Position numbers and translations under genes: made by a program. The notes below the pieces were generated by a model that was given only the letters and a program-made list of their open reading frames with translations, was not told the origin of the DNA and ran no database searches. A stretch of 44,490 nucleotides of DNA. It comes from DASZKW01 sp035552775. GTDB taxonomy: Bacteria > Actinomycetota > Acidimicrobiia > Acidimicrobiales > Palsa-688. Location: assembly GCA_035552775.1 (NCBI GenBank), contig DASZKW010000007.1, positions 1 to 44,490 on the forward strand, read 5' to 3'. Positions 33,002 to 41,134 of the stretch are shown one piece after another. Each line of letters opens with the position of its first letter. Position 1 is the first letter of the stretch.

Positions 33002-33772
33002 ATGCCTGACGAAACCCCACAGAGTGATGCTGCGGTAGTCGAGCCCGATCTAGCGCCGGCTGCGGATGCGGATGCGGCGGTGCCGGCTCCGGCGGCGGTG
33101 CCGGCTCCGGCGGCGGTGCCGGCTTCGGCGGCGGTGCCGGCCGAGGCGGCGACCGTCGGTGTCGGCGACCCCGGCGACGAGAGGGCCGACGAGGCGCAGT
33201 ACACACCGATCGAGAGCCCCTACGACCGCCCCGGCGACTGGTACGTCGTGCACACCTACTCGGGCTACGAGAACAAGGTGAAGTCCAATCTCGAGAGCCG
33301 CGTCGTCTCCATGAACATGGAGGAGCGCATCTTCGAGGTGGTCATCCCCGTCGAGGACGTCATCGAGTTCAAGGGTGGCAAAAAGCAGGTCGTGTCAAAG
33401 AAGGTCTTCCCCGGATACCTCATGGTTCGCCTCGACCTCGACGACGACTCCTGGTACGTGGTGCGCAACACCCCCGGCGTGACCGGCTTCGTCGGCCTCG
33501 GGGCCCGTCCCACCCCGTTGTCGCGCAAGGAGGTCGAGAGCATCCTCCAGGTCAAGGCCGACGGCGATGGTGGCAAGGCCCCGACCAAGACCCGGCCCCG
33601 TCTCGAGTACGAGGTGGGCGAGTCGGTGCGGGTCCGAGAAGGCCCGTTCGCCGACTTCAGCGGCACCATCTCCGAGATCAACGAGGATCAGCTCAAGCTG
33701 AAGGTCCTGGTCAACATCTTCGGGCGGGAGACCCCCGTCGAGCTCGACTTCGCCCAGGTGGCCAAGCTCTAA
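33002..33772 (+). CDS. nusG: Transcription termination/antitermination protein NusG
   Basis: A 256-residue NusG. The NGN domain begins WYVVHTYSGYENKVKSNL (about residue 80), and the KOW domain has EGPFADFSGTISEIN. The first 75 residues are an acidic, AAVPAP-rich extension built from 15-bp repeats (about 33075-33135); such extensions occur in other actinobacterial NusG proteins. It starts six bases after secE. The gene that should follow, rplK, is on the other strand. Confidence 0.96.
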   Translation: MPDETPQSDAAVVEPDLAPAADADAAVPAPAAVPAPAAVPASAAVPAEAATVGVGDPGDERADEAQYTPIESPYDRPGDWYVVHTYSGYENKVKSNLESRVVSMNMEERIFEVVIPVEDVIEFKGGKKQVVSKKVFPGYLMVRLDLDDDSWYVVRNTPGVTGFVGLGARPTPLSRKEVESILQVKADGDGGKAPTKTRPRLEYEVGESVRVREGPFADFSGTISEINEDQLKLKVLVNIFGRETPVELDFAQVAKL

Positions 33773-33792
33773 CGCCGGTCAGGCGCCGGCGG

Positions 33793-34230
33793 TCAGGCGT
33801 CGGCGAGGGCGACGCCCATGGAGCGGGCGGTGCCGGCGATGATCTTCTCGGCGACCTCGATGTCGTCGGTGTTGAGGTCGGCCAGCTTCATGGTGGCCAG
33901 GTCCCGCAGCTGCTGGCGCGACATGGTCGCCGCCGACTCCGCACCCGGGCGGGCGGAGCCCTTGTCGATCCCCAGCGCCTTGCGGACCAAAAATGCCGTC
34001 GGCGGGGTGCGCAGCGTCAGCTCGACACTGCGGTCCTCGAAGATGGTGACGTCGACAGGGACTATGTCGCCGCGGCTCTCGGCCGTCATCTGGTTGTAGC
34101 GGTTGAGGACCTCGCCCAGGTTGACGCCGGCGGGGCCGAGCGCCTTACCCAGATCGGCGGGGCTGGCCTTGCCAGCCTCGAGCTCGATGCGGATGACTCT
34201 TGTGATCCTCTTCGCCGGTCGCACTGCCAT
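33793..34230 (-). CDS. rplK: Ribosomal protein L11, divergent and inverted
   Basis: A 145-residue uL11-like protein from ATG 34228-34230. Matching parts are KASPADLGKALGPAGVNL, VPVDVTIFEDRS, RTPPTAFLVRKALGI and the C-terminal LNTDDIEVAEKIIAGTARSMG. The usual PAPPVGPALGQHG segment, which contacts the 23S GTPase centre and forms the thiopeptide-binding cleft, reads PADLGKALGPAG, so it lacks two prolines. It lies on the opposite strand to nusG and rplA, convergent with nusG (20-bp gap) and divergent from rplA. L11 with its own promoter cannot share the standard rplKA transcript. A second canonical rplK elsewhere is possible. Confidence 0.9.
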   Translation of the reverse strand: MAVRPAKRITRVIRIELEAGKASPADLGKALGPAGVNLGEVLNRYNQMTAESRGDIVPVDVTIFEDRSVELTLRTPPTAFLVRKALGIDKGSARPGAESAATMSRQQLRDLATMKLADLNTDDIEVAEKIIAGTARSMGVALADA

Positions 34231-34412
34231 GTGTTAGTTCCCGTTTCCGTTCTCGTCCGGCAGCGCTGATACCATCAAGGGCGCCGCCAACAGCGGTTGG
34301 GTAGCCTACCAGGCCACCTGGCGTGGCGGCATCTGCCGCCCGTGACCATCGCTTGCCATCGCGTGCCCCGGGACGACCTCGCCCGGCGCCGCTCGACCTA
34401 GAGGGAGGCATC
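34231..34412 (+). promoter_or_regulatory. Divergent rplK/rplA promoter and leader region
   Basis: These 182 bp must carry promoters for both L11 (minus) and L1 (plus). A strong hairpin, GGCGGC-ATCT-GCCGCC (34325-34340), and a smaller CCAGG/CCTGG stem lie in the rplA leader, 70-90 bases before its start. L1 normally represses its own operon by binding mRNA, so a relocated L1 target here is possible. That is not shown. Confidence 0.35.
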
Positions 34413-35141
34413 ATGCCGGCCAAAGGCAAGAAGTACAACGACGCTGCCAAGCGCTTCGACAGGTCCAGGTCCTACGCCCCGGGCGAGGCGCTCGACTTGG
34501 TGAAGAGCCTGGCGCCGGCCCGCTTCGACGAGACGGTGGAGATGGCGGTCCGCCTCGGCATCGACCCCCGCAAGGCCGACCAGGTGGTGCGCGGCACCGT
34601 GGCCCTGCCGGCGGGGACGGGCAAGGACGTAAGGGTGGCCGTCTTCGCCACCGGCGAGGCGGCGGAAGCGGCCCGGGCGGCCGGCGCCGACGTGGTCGGC
34701 GCCGACGACCTGGTGGCGCGCGTCGACGGAGGATTCATGGACTTCGACGTCGCCATCGCCACCCCCGACATGATGGCCCAGGTGGGGCGTCTGGGGCGCA
34801 AGCTCGGCCCTCGGGGGCTGATGCCCAACCCCAAGACGGGCACGGTCACCCCCGACGTGGCCCGCGCCGTCGGGGAGTTCAAGGGCGGACGGGTGGAGTA
34901 CCGGGCCGACACACGCAGCCGGGGTGTGGTCCAGGTCCCGATCGGCAAGGTCAGCTTCGGGCGCGCCGCCCTGCTCACCAACTTCCGGGCGGTGGTCGAG
35001 GAGGTCAACCGGGCCAAGCCCGCCGCCTCCAAGGGCCGCTACGTCAAGTCGATCGCGGTGTCGTCGACCATGGGGCCCGGCGTCGACGTGGACATCAACG
35101 CCCTGCGCGTCACCGACGAGGAGCTGGCCGCCGCCGGCTGA
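34413..35141 (+). CDS. rplA: Ribosomal protein L1
   Basis: A 242-residue uL1. Family marks are KKYNDAAKRFDR, MAVRLGIDPRKADQ, GLMPNPKTGTVTPDVA and SSTMGPGVDVDINAL. GAGGGAGG stands before ATG 34413. Normally it follows rplK on one transcript and is followed by rplJ and rplL. Here rplK is inverted and a DsbA-like gene comes next, so L10/L12 are elsewhere. Confidence 0.97.
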   Translation: MPAKGKKYNDAAKRFDRSRSYAPGEALDLVKSLAPARFDETVEMAVRLGIDPRKADQVVRGTVALPAGTGKDVRVAVFATGEAAEAARAAGADVVGADDLVARVDGGFMDFDVAIATPDMMAQVGRLGRKLGPRGLMPNPKTGTVTPDVARAVGEFKGGRVEYRADTRSRGVVQVPIGKVSFGRAALLTNFRAVVEEVNRAKPAASKGRYVKSIAVSSTMGPGVDVDINALRVTDEELAAAG

Positions 35142-35268
35142 CGCTGTTGGTTGGCCGCCTACTGGGCGGAGGTCATGGCCGGTTGACTATGGGCGCTGCC
35201 ATGGTGACGCCTACCGGGGGCACCGCTGACGTCGCCCCGGGAAGCGGAGCCGCACCGACGTTGTTGTG

Positions 35269-35988
35269 ATGGACATGAGTATGAAGGTGGAGATCTGGTC
35301 CGACGTCGTCTGCCCGTGGTGCTACATAGGCAAGCGCCGCTTCGAGGCGGCATTGGCCGGCTTCGCGCACCGCGACGAGGTGGAACTGGTCTGGCGTAGC
35401 TTCGAGCTCGACGCGTCCGCTCCCCCGAGCAGGGTCGAGCAGGGGAGCTACGCCGAGCGGCTGGCGGCGAAGTACCGCTGCTCGGTCCCCGAAGCGCAGG
35501 GAATGATCGACAACATGACGGCGGTAGCCGCGAAGGAGGGGCTCGACTTCCGCTTCGACCTCGCCCGGTCAGGAAACACCTTCGACGCGCACCGCCTGCT
35601 GCACCTCGCCTTGGAGCACGGGAACCAGGACGCCCTCAAGGAGCGCCTCGACCGGGCGACGTTTACCGAGGGATCGCCGACCTCGGACCATGGCGCGCTG
35701 CGGGTCCTTGCCATGGAGGTCGGGCTGCCCGAGGCCGAGGTGGACTCGGTGCTGGGGTCGGACCGCTACGCAGACGCCGTGCGCGCCGACGAGGCCCAGG
35801 CCCGGGGGTACGGCATCGACGGAGTCCCCTTCTTCGTCATCGACGGCAAGTACGGGATCTCCGGAGCCCAACCCGCCGACGTCGTGCGGGACACGCTCGA
35901 GCGGGCTTGGTCCGAGCGCGCCCCGCTGACCGTCGTGTCACCGGGGAGCTCGGCGCCTGCGTGCGAGGGCGACTCCTGCGCCGTCTGA
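35269..35988 (+). CDS. DsbA-family oxidoreductase, FrnE type
   Basis: A protein of about 240 residues beginning with a thioredoxin-fold strand and CPWC (VEIWSDVVCPWCYIGKRRF). A helical insert and the cis-proline region GVPFFVIDGKYGISGAQP follow, as in FrnE/2-hydroxychromene isomerase-like DsbA proteins. There is no signal peptide, so it acts in the cytosol. The tail has a second cysteine pair (CEGDSC). ATG codons at 35269, 35275 and 35281 are all possible starts. TTGACT about 80 bp upstream may be a -35. Confidence 0.88.
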   Translation: MDMSMKVEIWSDVVCPWCYIGKRRFEAALAGFAHRDEVELVWRSFELDASAPPSRVEQGSYAERLAAKYRCSVPEAQGMIDNMTAVAAKEGLDFRFDLARSGNTFDAHRLLHLALEHGNQDALKERLDRATFTEGSPTSDHGALRVLAMEVGLPEAEVDSVLGSDRYADAVRADEAQARGYGIDGVPFFVIDGKYGISGAQPADVVRDTLERAWSERAPLTVVSPGSSAPACEGDSCAV

Positions 35989-36010
35989 CTCCAGGGGCCC
36001 CGGTTGGCGG

Positions 36011-37810
36011 CTAGCTCGGTGTCACGTTGTAGACGTAGGTGGCCCAGTTGGCGAAGGCGGTACTCTCCAGGCCTGAGATGTACTCGGCGGCCATCCAGAT
36101 GGTGCCCGACGGGTCGGACACCGCGGCCGAGTAATCCCCCCAGCGAATCGAGCCGCTGCCCCCGAACGCCTTGACCGCGCTGAAGTCGTCCGCGGCATTC
36201 TTGCCGGCGGCGGCGACGTAGATCGGCCCCACCCCGGAGGTGGACACGGGTGCCCACGCCGCGCTCGGGTGGTAGTCGGGGCCGACCAGGGTGAACGCCA
36301 TGGCCGCCTTGCCAGCCGGGGTGACCCCGATGGAGGGGTACATCACGTCCTCCCCGTTGACCGCGAGGTAACCCTGGCCGGCCATCGCCGCCGACAGGGC
36401 ACCGCTCGCGCCCGTCGCCGGGTCGGTGACGAACCAGGCGATGCCGGCGAGCGTCGGCCCCTGCGGAGTCTTCACGGCAGTGTTGAGCCCACTCCACAGC
36501 TGCCCGTTGGCGAAGACCACCTGGTTCATCCGGTCGTCGTTGGCGTCGAGCAACGGCAGGCGCTTGCTGATCACCAGCGTCCCCGGCGCCTGGGTCGCGT
36601 TGGGGGGCTGGGTGTACTCCTCCGAGGGCAGGACCACCGCGCTGAGCGACACCGACGGGGTGGCGGTGTCGAGCGACGCGGTGTTGGTGAGGCTCCACAC
36701 CGCTATGCGGTCCGCCCGGGTCCCGAGGGCCGGGGCAGCCCCGAAGTCCAAGGCGCTTTGGAAGTACTCGGTGCCGTTGGCGGCGGTCTGGTAGCCAGAC
36801 GCCGGCGAGGTGGCCGGCTGGATGGAGAAAGCGACCCCACCGAGTGTGCTGGTCACCCCCGGGTCCGATCCCGGCTGGAGATGGGTGACGGCGGTGTTGG
36901 TGCCGGTCTCGAGCCCGGCCTTCGACATGGCGTAGATCTGCGCCCCGTTGTAAGCGGGCCCGCTGATCGAGTACTCGTTGGTCGTGATGTAGATGCCGTT
37001 GGCGTCGGCGCCGAGCAACGGCTGGTCACCGAAGCACGGGCAGCCAGGATGGGAAGGGGTGCCGGCGGTGCCGTCGTCGGTCGTCGCGAAGCTGTAGATG
37101 TTCCAAGTCCCGGTGGGATCAGAGGTTGCGGTCACGGCGATGTACTGGGTGCCGGTGTTGCCGAACGCGCCCGTCGCCGGGTCGACCGAGAACGCCAACA
37201 GGGACATGAACCAGCGGGACGTGCCCGGGTCGTAGTAGCACTTCGGGTCCGACAGGAACGGACCGAACGGAGCGCCTCCTGCCGTCGTCTCAGGCGCCAC
37301 GCCGAGGAACTGGTTGAGCGGGACCGCGGGCGTCAGGGGTGCCCCCGCCTTGGAGTAGACCCGCATGGCCAGGTTGACCGCCTCGACCACATCGGTGCCT
37401 CCGACGCACAAGCCCTGATCGGGCGGGGTCACGTCGAACTGGCTGCCGGCGTATGCGCCGGTCCCGGCGTTGGTCTGCTGGTAGTCATCCAGGCCGTTGA
37501 AGCCGACGGCCCCGCCGGGGTTGCCGACGACCGCGGCGCCGGGCGTCTTCGGTACCTGGGCGGCCGTGGTGTGCCGCAGCGTCTTGTTCATGGGCTGGTG
37601 GGGCGGGGCGAACGCGGTGTGGGAGCCGCTCGGCGCGGAGCCCATGTCGGCGAAGGAGAAAGTGCCGACCTTGGTGGCGTGGGTATGGGTGACGGTGGCG
37701 GCCGGCGGCGTGGCCGCCACGGCCGCCGGCGTGGCGAACAGACCGGGCAGTAACCCGCTGGTCACTGCCGCCACCACTACTGCCGAGGTACGAAGTCTTG
37801 CCCTGCGCAT
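36011..37810 (-). CDS. Large secreted protein of unknown function
   Basis: A 599-residue exported protein with a signal peptide (MRRARLRTS, hydrophobic core, AVAA). GGGGAG lies ahead of ATG 37810. The mature part is rich in Gly, Ala, Thr and Ser and low in Lys. It has repeated strand-turn units such as WFMSLLAFSVDPATGAFG and ending in GDYSAAVSDPSGTIWMAAEY, suggesting a beta-propeller-like wall or secreted protein. Five cysteines, including CPCF, may form disulphides. No catalytic motif is recognised. It is divergent from the Asp-box gene, 123 bp away. Confidence 0.7.
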   Translation of the reverse strand: MRRARLRTSAVVVAAVTSGLLPGLFATPAAVAATPPAATVTHTHATKVGTFSFADMGSAPSGSHTAFAPPHQPMNKTLRHTTAAQVPKTPGAAVVGNPGGAVGFNGLDDYQQTNAGTGAYAGSQFDVTPPDQGLCVGGTDVVEAVNLAMRVYSKAGAPLTPAVPLNQFLGVAPETTAGGAPFGPFLSDPKCYYDPGTSRWFMSLLAFSVDPATGAFGNTGTQYIAVTATSDPTGTWNIYSFATTDDGTAGTPSHPGCPCFGDQPLLGADANGIYITTNEYSISGPAYNGAQIYAMSKAGLETGTNTAVTHLQPGSDPGVTSTLGGVAFSIQPATSPASGYQTAANGTEYFQSALDFGAAPALGTRADRIAVWSLTNTASLDTATPSVSLSAVVLPSEEYTQPPNATQAPGTLVISKRLPLLDANDDRMNQVVFANGQLWSGLNTAVKTPQGPTLAGIAWFVTDPATGASGALSAAMAGQGYLAVNGEDVMYPSIGVTPAGKAAMAFTLVGPDYHPSAAWAPVSTSGVGPIYVAAAGKNAADDFSAVKAFGGSGSIRWGDYSAAVSDPSGTIWMAAEYISGLESTAFANWATYVYNVTPS

Positions 37811-37933
37811 AACAACTCCCCGCGGTGGTGGTCGTCAGAGGATAACCACGAGGCTCGTCACCCTGCAACGCAGCCGTTCACCGCGTAGTTTGCTGGCAGC
37901 AACTTGAATCCGCCCCCGGGAAGGAGAGCACCC

Positions 37934-39049
37934 ATGAGCGGTGTACGAGTGCTGGTCGGCACCAAGAAGGGCGCCTTCGTGCTGACCTCCGACGGCGGGC
38001 GCGAGTACTGGGACGTCAGCGGACCACACTTCGGCGGCTGGGAGATCTACCACGTCGCTGGTTCGCCGGCCGACCCCGACCGGTTGTACGCATCACAGTC
38101 GTCTGGGTGGTTCGGGCAGGTGATCCAGCGCTCCGACGACGGAGGCCAGACGTGGGCACCGGTGGGGAACGATTTCACCTACGACGGCGTGACCGGTACC
38201 CACCAGTGGTACGACGGCACCCCTCACCCCTGGGAGTTCGCCCGCGTCTGGCACCTCGAGCCATCGCTCGACGATCCGGACACCGTCTACGCCGGGGTCG
38301 AGGACGCCGCCTTGTTCTCGTCGTCCGACGGGGGTGGTTCATGGAATGAGCTGCCCGGTTTGCGCCGTCACGGGACCGGGTCGTCTTGGCAGCCCGGCGC
38401 CGGGGGGATGTGCCTGCACACGATCCTCCTCGATCCCGAGCGTGCCGGGAGGATGTGGGTCGCCATCTCCGCCGCCGGGGTGTTCCGAAGTGACGATGCC
38501 GGCGAGACGTGGGCCTCGATGAACCGGGGGTTGGTGTCGGAGGGCATCCCCGATCCTGACGCCGAGGTGGGCCACTGCGTGCACCGCCTCGCCATGCACC
38601 CGGCGCGTCCCAACGTGCTGTTCATGCAGAAGCATTGGGACGTGATGCGCAGCGACGACGCCGGCGAGTCCTGGCACGAGATCAGCGGGGACCTGCCGAG
38701 CGACTTCGGCTTCGCCATCGATGTGCACGCCCACGATCCAGACACCGTGTACGTCGTGCCCATCCTCAGTGACTCCCAGCACTACCCGCCGGACGGCAGG
38801 CTCCGCGTTTACCGGAGCACGACGGGCGGCAACGAGTGGGAGCCGCTGACCCAGGGGCTTCCACAGCGTGACTGCTACGTCAACGTGCTGCGCGACGCCA
38901 TGGCCATCGATTCCATGGACTCGTGCGGTGTGTACTTCGGTACGACCGGCGGGCAGGTGTACGCGTCCGCCGACGCCGGCGACAGTTGGGCTCCCATCGT
39001 CCGCGACCTGCCGGCGGTGCTGTCGGTGGAAGCCCAGACCCTGCCGTGA
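37934..39049 (+). CDS. Asp-box (BNR) repeat beta-propeller protein
   Basis: A 371-residue protein with repeated Asp-box turns: SDDGGQTW, SSDGGGSW, SDDAGETW, SDDAGESW, STTGGNEW and SADAGDSW, one per propeller blade. Sialidases and photosystem assembly factors share this repeat, but the catalytic Arg triad and FRIP of sialidases are not seen, so enzymatic activity is doubtful. No signal peptide is visible, so it is probably cytosolic. AAGGAG precedes ATG 37934. Its stop overlaps the GTG of the MoaD-like gene (GTGA), so the pair is coupled. Confidence 0.85.
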   Translation: MSGVRVLVGTKKGAFVLTSDGGREYWDVSGPHFGGWEIYHVAGSPADPDRLYASQSSGWFGQVIQRSDDGGQTWAPVGNDFTYDGVTGTHQWYDGTPHPWEFARVWHLEPSLDDPDTVYAGVEDAALFSSSDGGGSWNELPGLRRHGTGSSWQPGAGGMCLHTILLDPERAGRMWVAISAAGVFRSDDAGETWASMNRGLVSEGIPDPDAEVGHCVHRLAMHPARPNVLFMQKHWDVMRSDDAGESWHEISGDLPSDFGFAIDVHAHDPDTVYVVPILSDSQHYPPDGRLRVYRSTTGGNEWEPLTQGLPQRDCYVNVLRDAMAIDSMDSCGVYFGTTGGQVYASADAGDSWAPIVRDLPAVLSVEAQTLP

Positions 39050-39339
39050 TACGGGTCGTGCTCCCCGCCCACCTGCGAGCGCTGGCCAACGTCGAGGGCG
39101 AGGTTGTACTCAAGGTCGACTCGTCCACCCAATGCGGCGTGCTCGACGCGCTCGAGGCCCGCTATCCGATGCTCCGGGGAACGATCCGCCACCCGGCGAC
39201 CCAGCAGCGTCGGGCCTTCGTGCGGTTCTTCGCCTGCGAGGACGACCTGTCGCACGAGCCTCCCGACGCCCCGCTGCCCGATCGAGTCGCCACCGGAAGC
39301 GAACCGCTGTTCATCGTCGGCGCAATGGCCGGCGGGTAG
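39046..39339 (+). CDS. MoaD/ThiS-like sulphur-carrier protein
   Basis: A 97-residue beta-grasp protein with an intact C-terminal Gly-Gly (VGAMAGG), the site adenylated and thiocarboxylated in sulphur carriers. VLPAHLRALANVEGEVVLKV is the MoaD-like first hairpin. No MoeB/ThiF or MoaE gene is nearby. GTG 39046 overlaps the propeller gene. Pairing of an Asp-box propeller with a MoaD-like protein suggests a shared job, perhaps carrier and platform; this is an inference. Confidence 0.82.
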   Translation: MIRVVLPAHLRALANVEGEVVLKVDSSTQCGVLDALEARYPMLRGTIRHPATQQRRAFVRFFACEDDLSHEPPDAPLPDRVATGSEPLFIVGAMAGG

Positions 39340-39352
39340 CGGTCGGCTAGCG

Positions 39353-41020
39353 TCAGCCGGGGGCCATTACCGGCTCACCGAGTCGGGCCCGCTTCGATTC
39401 ATACATCGCCGTGTCGGCGGCCTGGACCAAACGGTCGGCCTGCGCCCAGGGGTCGTGTGTCCAGGCGACACCGATGCTCGCCCGGATAGGCGCCCCAGCT
39501 TGGTCGAGCGGGAGGCCGAAGGCGCCGCGTCCCAGCAAACGGGCGACTTCGAGGGCCTCCGACGGTCCGGACACGTCGGGACATACCACGATGAACTCGT
39601 CCCCGCCGAAGCGACCGAGAAGGTCTCCCGATCTAATCGTGGCGCGTATGCGATCAGTCACGATGACGAGGCAAGCGTCGCCGGCGGCGTGGCCGAACTC
39701 GTCGTTGATCTGTTTGAAACCGTCGAGATCGACGAAGATGACTGCCGTTCCCCGTCTTTGGTCTCCAACCCGGGCGGAAGGTCGATCTAGAAGCTCTTGA
39801 AGGGCCGTCAGGGTCGCCTCGCGGTTTAGGCAACCGGTCAACACGTCGCTGGCCGCTTTCGCCTCGAGCTCTCGGCGCGCCCGGACCATGGCGGTGACGT
39901 CATCGAGGCACCCGGTCAGTCCGGTGACCTTGCCGTCGTCATCCAGGAGAGGCCGAGCACTCAAGGTGCAGTGCCGCAGGCTGCCTCCCCCTCGGCGGAT
40001 GGCTATTTCGATGTCCGCTTCGGCACCCGCCGAGACGGACCGCACCGCCTCCTCCAGAGCAAGCCGGTCCTCGGTGACGACGGCGGCCATCTGCTCGTGC
40101 AGTGTGGTTGCGATGGCCGAACCAGTGATCTCTTGGAGTCGCCGATTGGCGAACAGCAGGTCGCCGCTGGTGTCCATATGGAACAGGCCCACCCGCACGG
40201 TGTCTGTCAGCTGAGCCAGTAGCTGCTCACGGGCGCGCAACGCTTCGTGGACCGCCATCTCCTCGGAGATGTCGACGGTCTCGGTGAGGATGTCGGCGTG
40301 CTCGGCTTCAGATAGTCGGTTGCAGTTGGTGACCTCCAGCCACACCCAGGACCCGTTGCGATGGCGGTGGCGTAGCCGGACCCTACGCCCGAGCCCCGGC
40401 GATTCGAGCATCTCCAACCAGTTCGCGATGCCCAACTCCTGGTCGTCAGGATGGATGAACTCGAGTGTCCGGTGTCCGATCATCTCCTCCGGCGCCCATC
40501 CGAGGATCTCCGGAAGGGCAGGATCGACCCATCGGTACACAGCGCCGGCGTCCTTGGAGGCGCGGGCGAATCGAGGGGTCAGTATTGGACGTTCCGCCGT
40601 GCCCAAAAAGAGATCGGTATCGGCTGGGCTCTCGAGAAAGGCCATGATCATCACGCCGTGCCTTTGGCGCAGGTCGAACATATAGAGGGATCCCGCCCTC
40701 TCGGGCTGCCGCTGCAGCCGGACCGGGCCCACGGCAGAACCCCGTAGCCGCGCCTGTCCCCACAGCCTGGCGACGACAACGCGGTCGGCAGGGACCACCA
40801 TTTCGAGCATGGTGCGTGCTGCCACGATGCGGTCCTCTGATACCCGTACCCAGCCGGGGATCGGGCAGTCCGCCAGCGATGCCAACCCGTCGACGGCTGC
40901 GACCTCTGCGCCGGGGTGGCCCTGCAGCAGCAGCCTCAGGGCAGCTTCGATCGGGTCGACGCCGTGGCCCGTCTTCACCGCCGCCGGGGGCGACGGCCGC
41001 ACATCATCGTCCACGGTCAT
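39353..41020 (-). CDS. PAS-PAS-GGDEF diguanylate cyclase
   Basis: A 555-residue cytoplasmic protein with an N-terminal region of about 150 residues of unknown type. Two PAS/PAC domains follow (ILGWAPEEMIGHRTLEFIHPDD; ... LLFANRRLQEITG), then a GGDEF domain with intact RFGGDEF and LTGCLNREA. No EAL domain is present, so it should make c-di-GMP. ATG 41020 is preferred (GAGAAG upstream); ATG 41050 is possible. A 39-bp palindrome lies just upstream and may control it. Confidence 0.9.
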   Translation of the reverse strand: MTVDDDVRPSPPAAVKTGHGVDPIEAALRLLLQGHPGAEVAAVDGLASLADCPIPGWVRVSEDRIVAARTMLEMVVPADRVVVARLWGQARLRGSAVGPVRLQRQPERAGSLYMFDLRQRHGVMIMAFLESPADTDLFLGTAERPILTPRFARASKDAGAVYRWVDPALPEILGWAPEEMIGHRTLEFIHPDDQELGIANWLEMLESPGLGRRVRLRHRHRNGSWVWLEVTNCNRLSEAEHADILTETVDISEEMAVHEALRAREQLLAQLTDTVRVGLFHMDTSGDLLFANRRLQEITGSAIATTLHEQMAAVVTEDRLALEEAVRSVSAGAEADIEIAIRRGGGSLRHCTLSARPLLDDDGKVTGLTGCLDDVTAMVRARRELEAKAASDVLTGCLNREATLTALQELLDRPSARVGDQRRGTAVIFVDLDGFKQINDEFGHAAGDACLVIVTDRIRATIRSGDLLGRFGGDEFIVVCPDVSGPSEALEVARLLGRGAFGLPLDQAGAPIRASIGVAWTHDPWAQADRLVQAADTAMYESKRARLGEPVMAPG

Positions 41021-41060
41021 GGTTTCTTCTCGGCCACTGGGACCGGCCACTCAAGGACCA

Positions 41061-41099
41061 TTGTGCAGTTGTATACCGTATAGGTACACAACTGCACAA
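41061..41099. promoter_or_regulatory. 39-bp palindrome upstream of the diguanylate cyclase
   Basis: A 17-bp arm (TTGTGCAGTTGTATACC, 41061-41077) is repeated inverted at 41083-41099 with one mismatch, around GTATA. It is much more AT-rich than its surroundings. There is no T-tract, so a terminator is unlikely. The place, 11-41 bp before the cyclase start, suits an operator for a dimeric repressor. It also ends near the stop of the downstream-coded eCIS-like gene. Confidence 0.55.
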
Positions 41100-41134
41100 C
41101 GGCGCCTTTCTGGGGCTCGACCCGTTTCTGGGTA

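Noticed and set aside
37934..39049. True sialidase
   Set aside because: Asp-boxes are present but the FRIP motif, Arg triad and signal peptide are not seen.
41061..41099. Rho-independent terminator
   Set aside because: The stem is AT-rich and no T-run follows on either strand, so a protein-binding site is a better fit.
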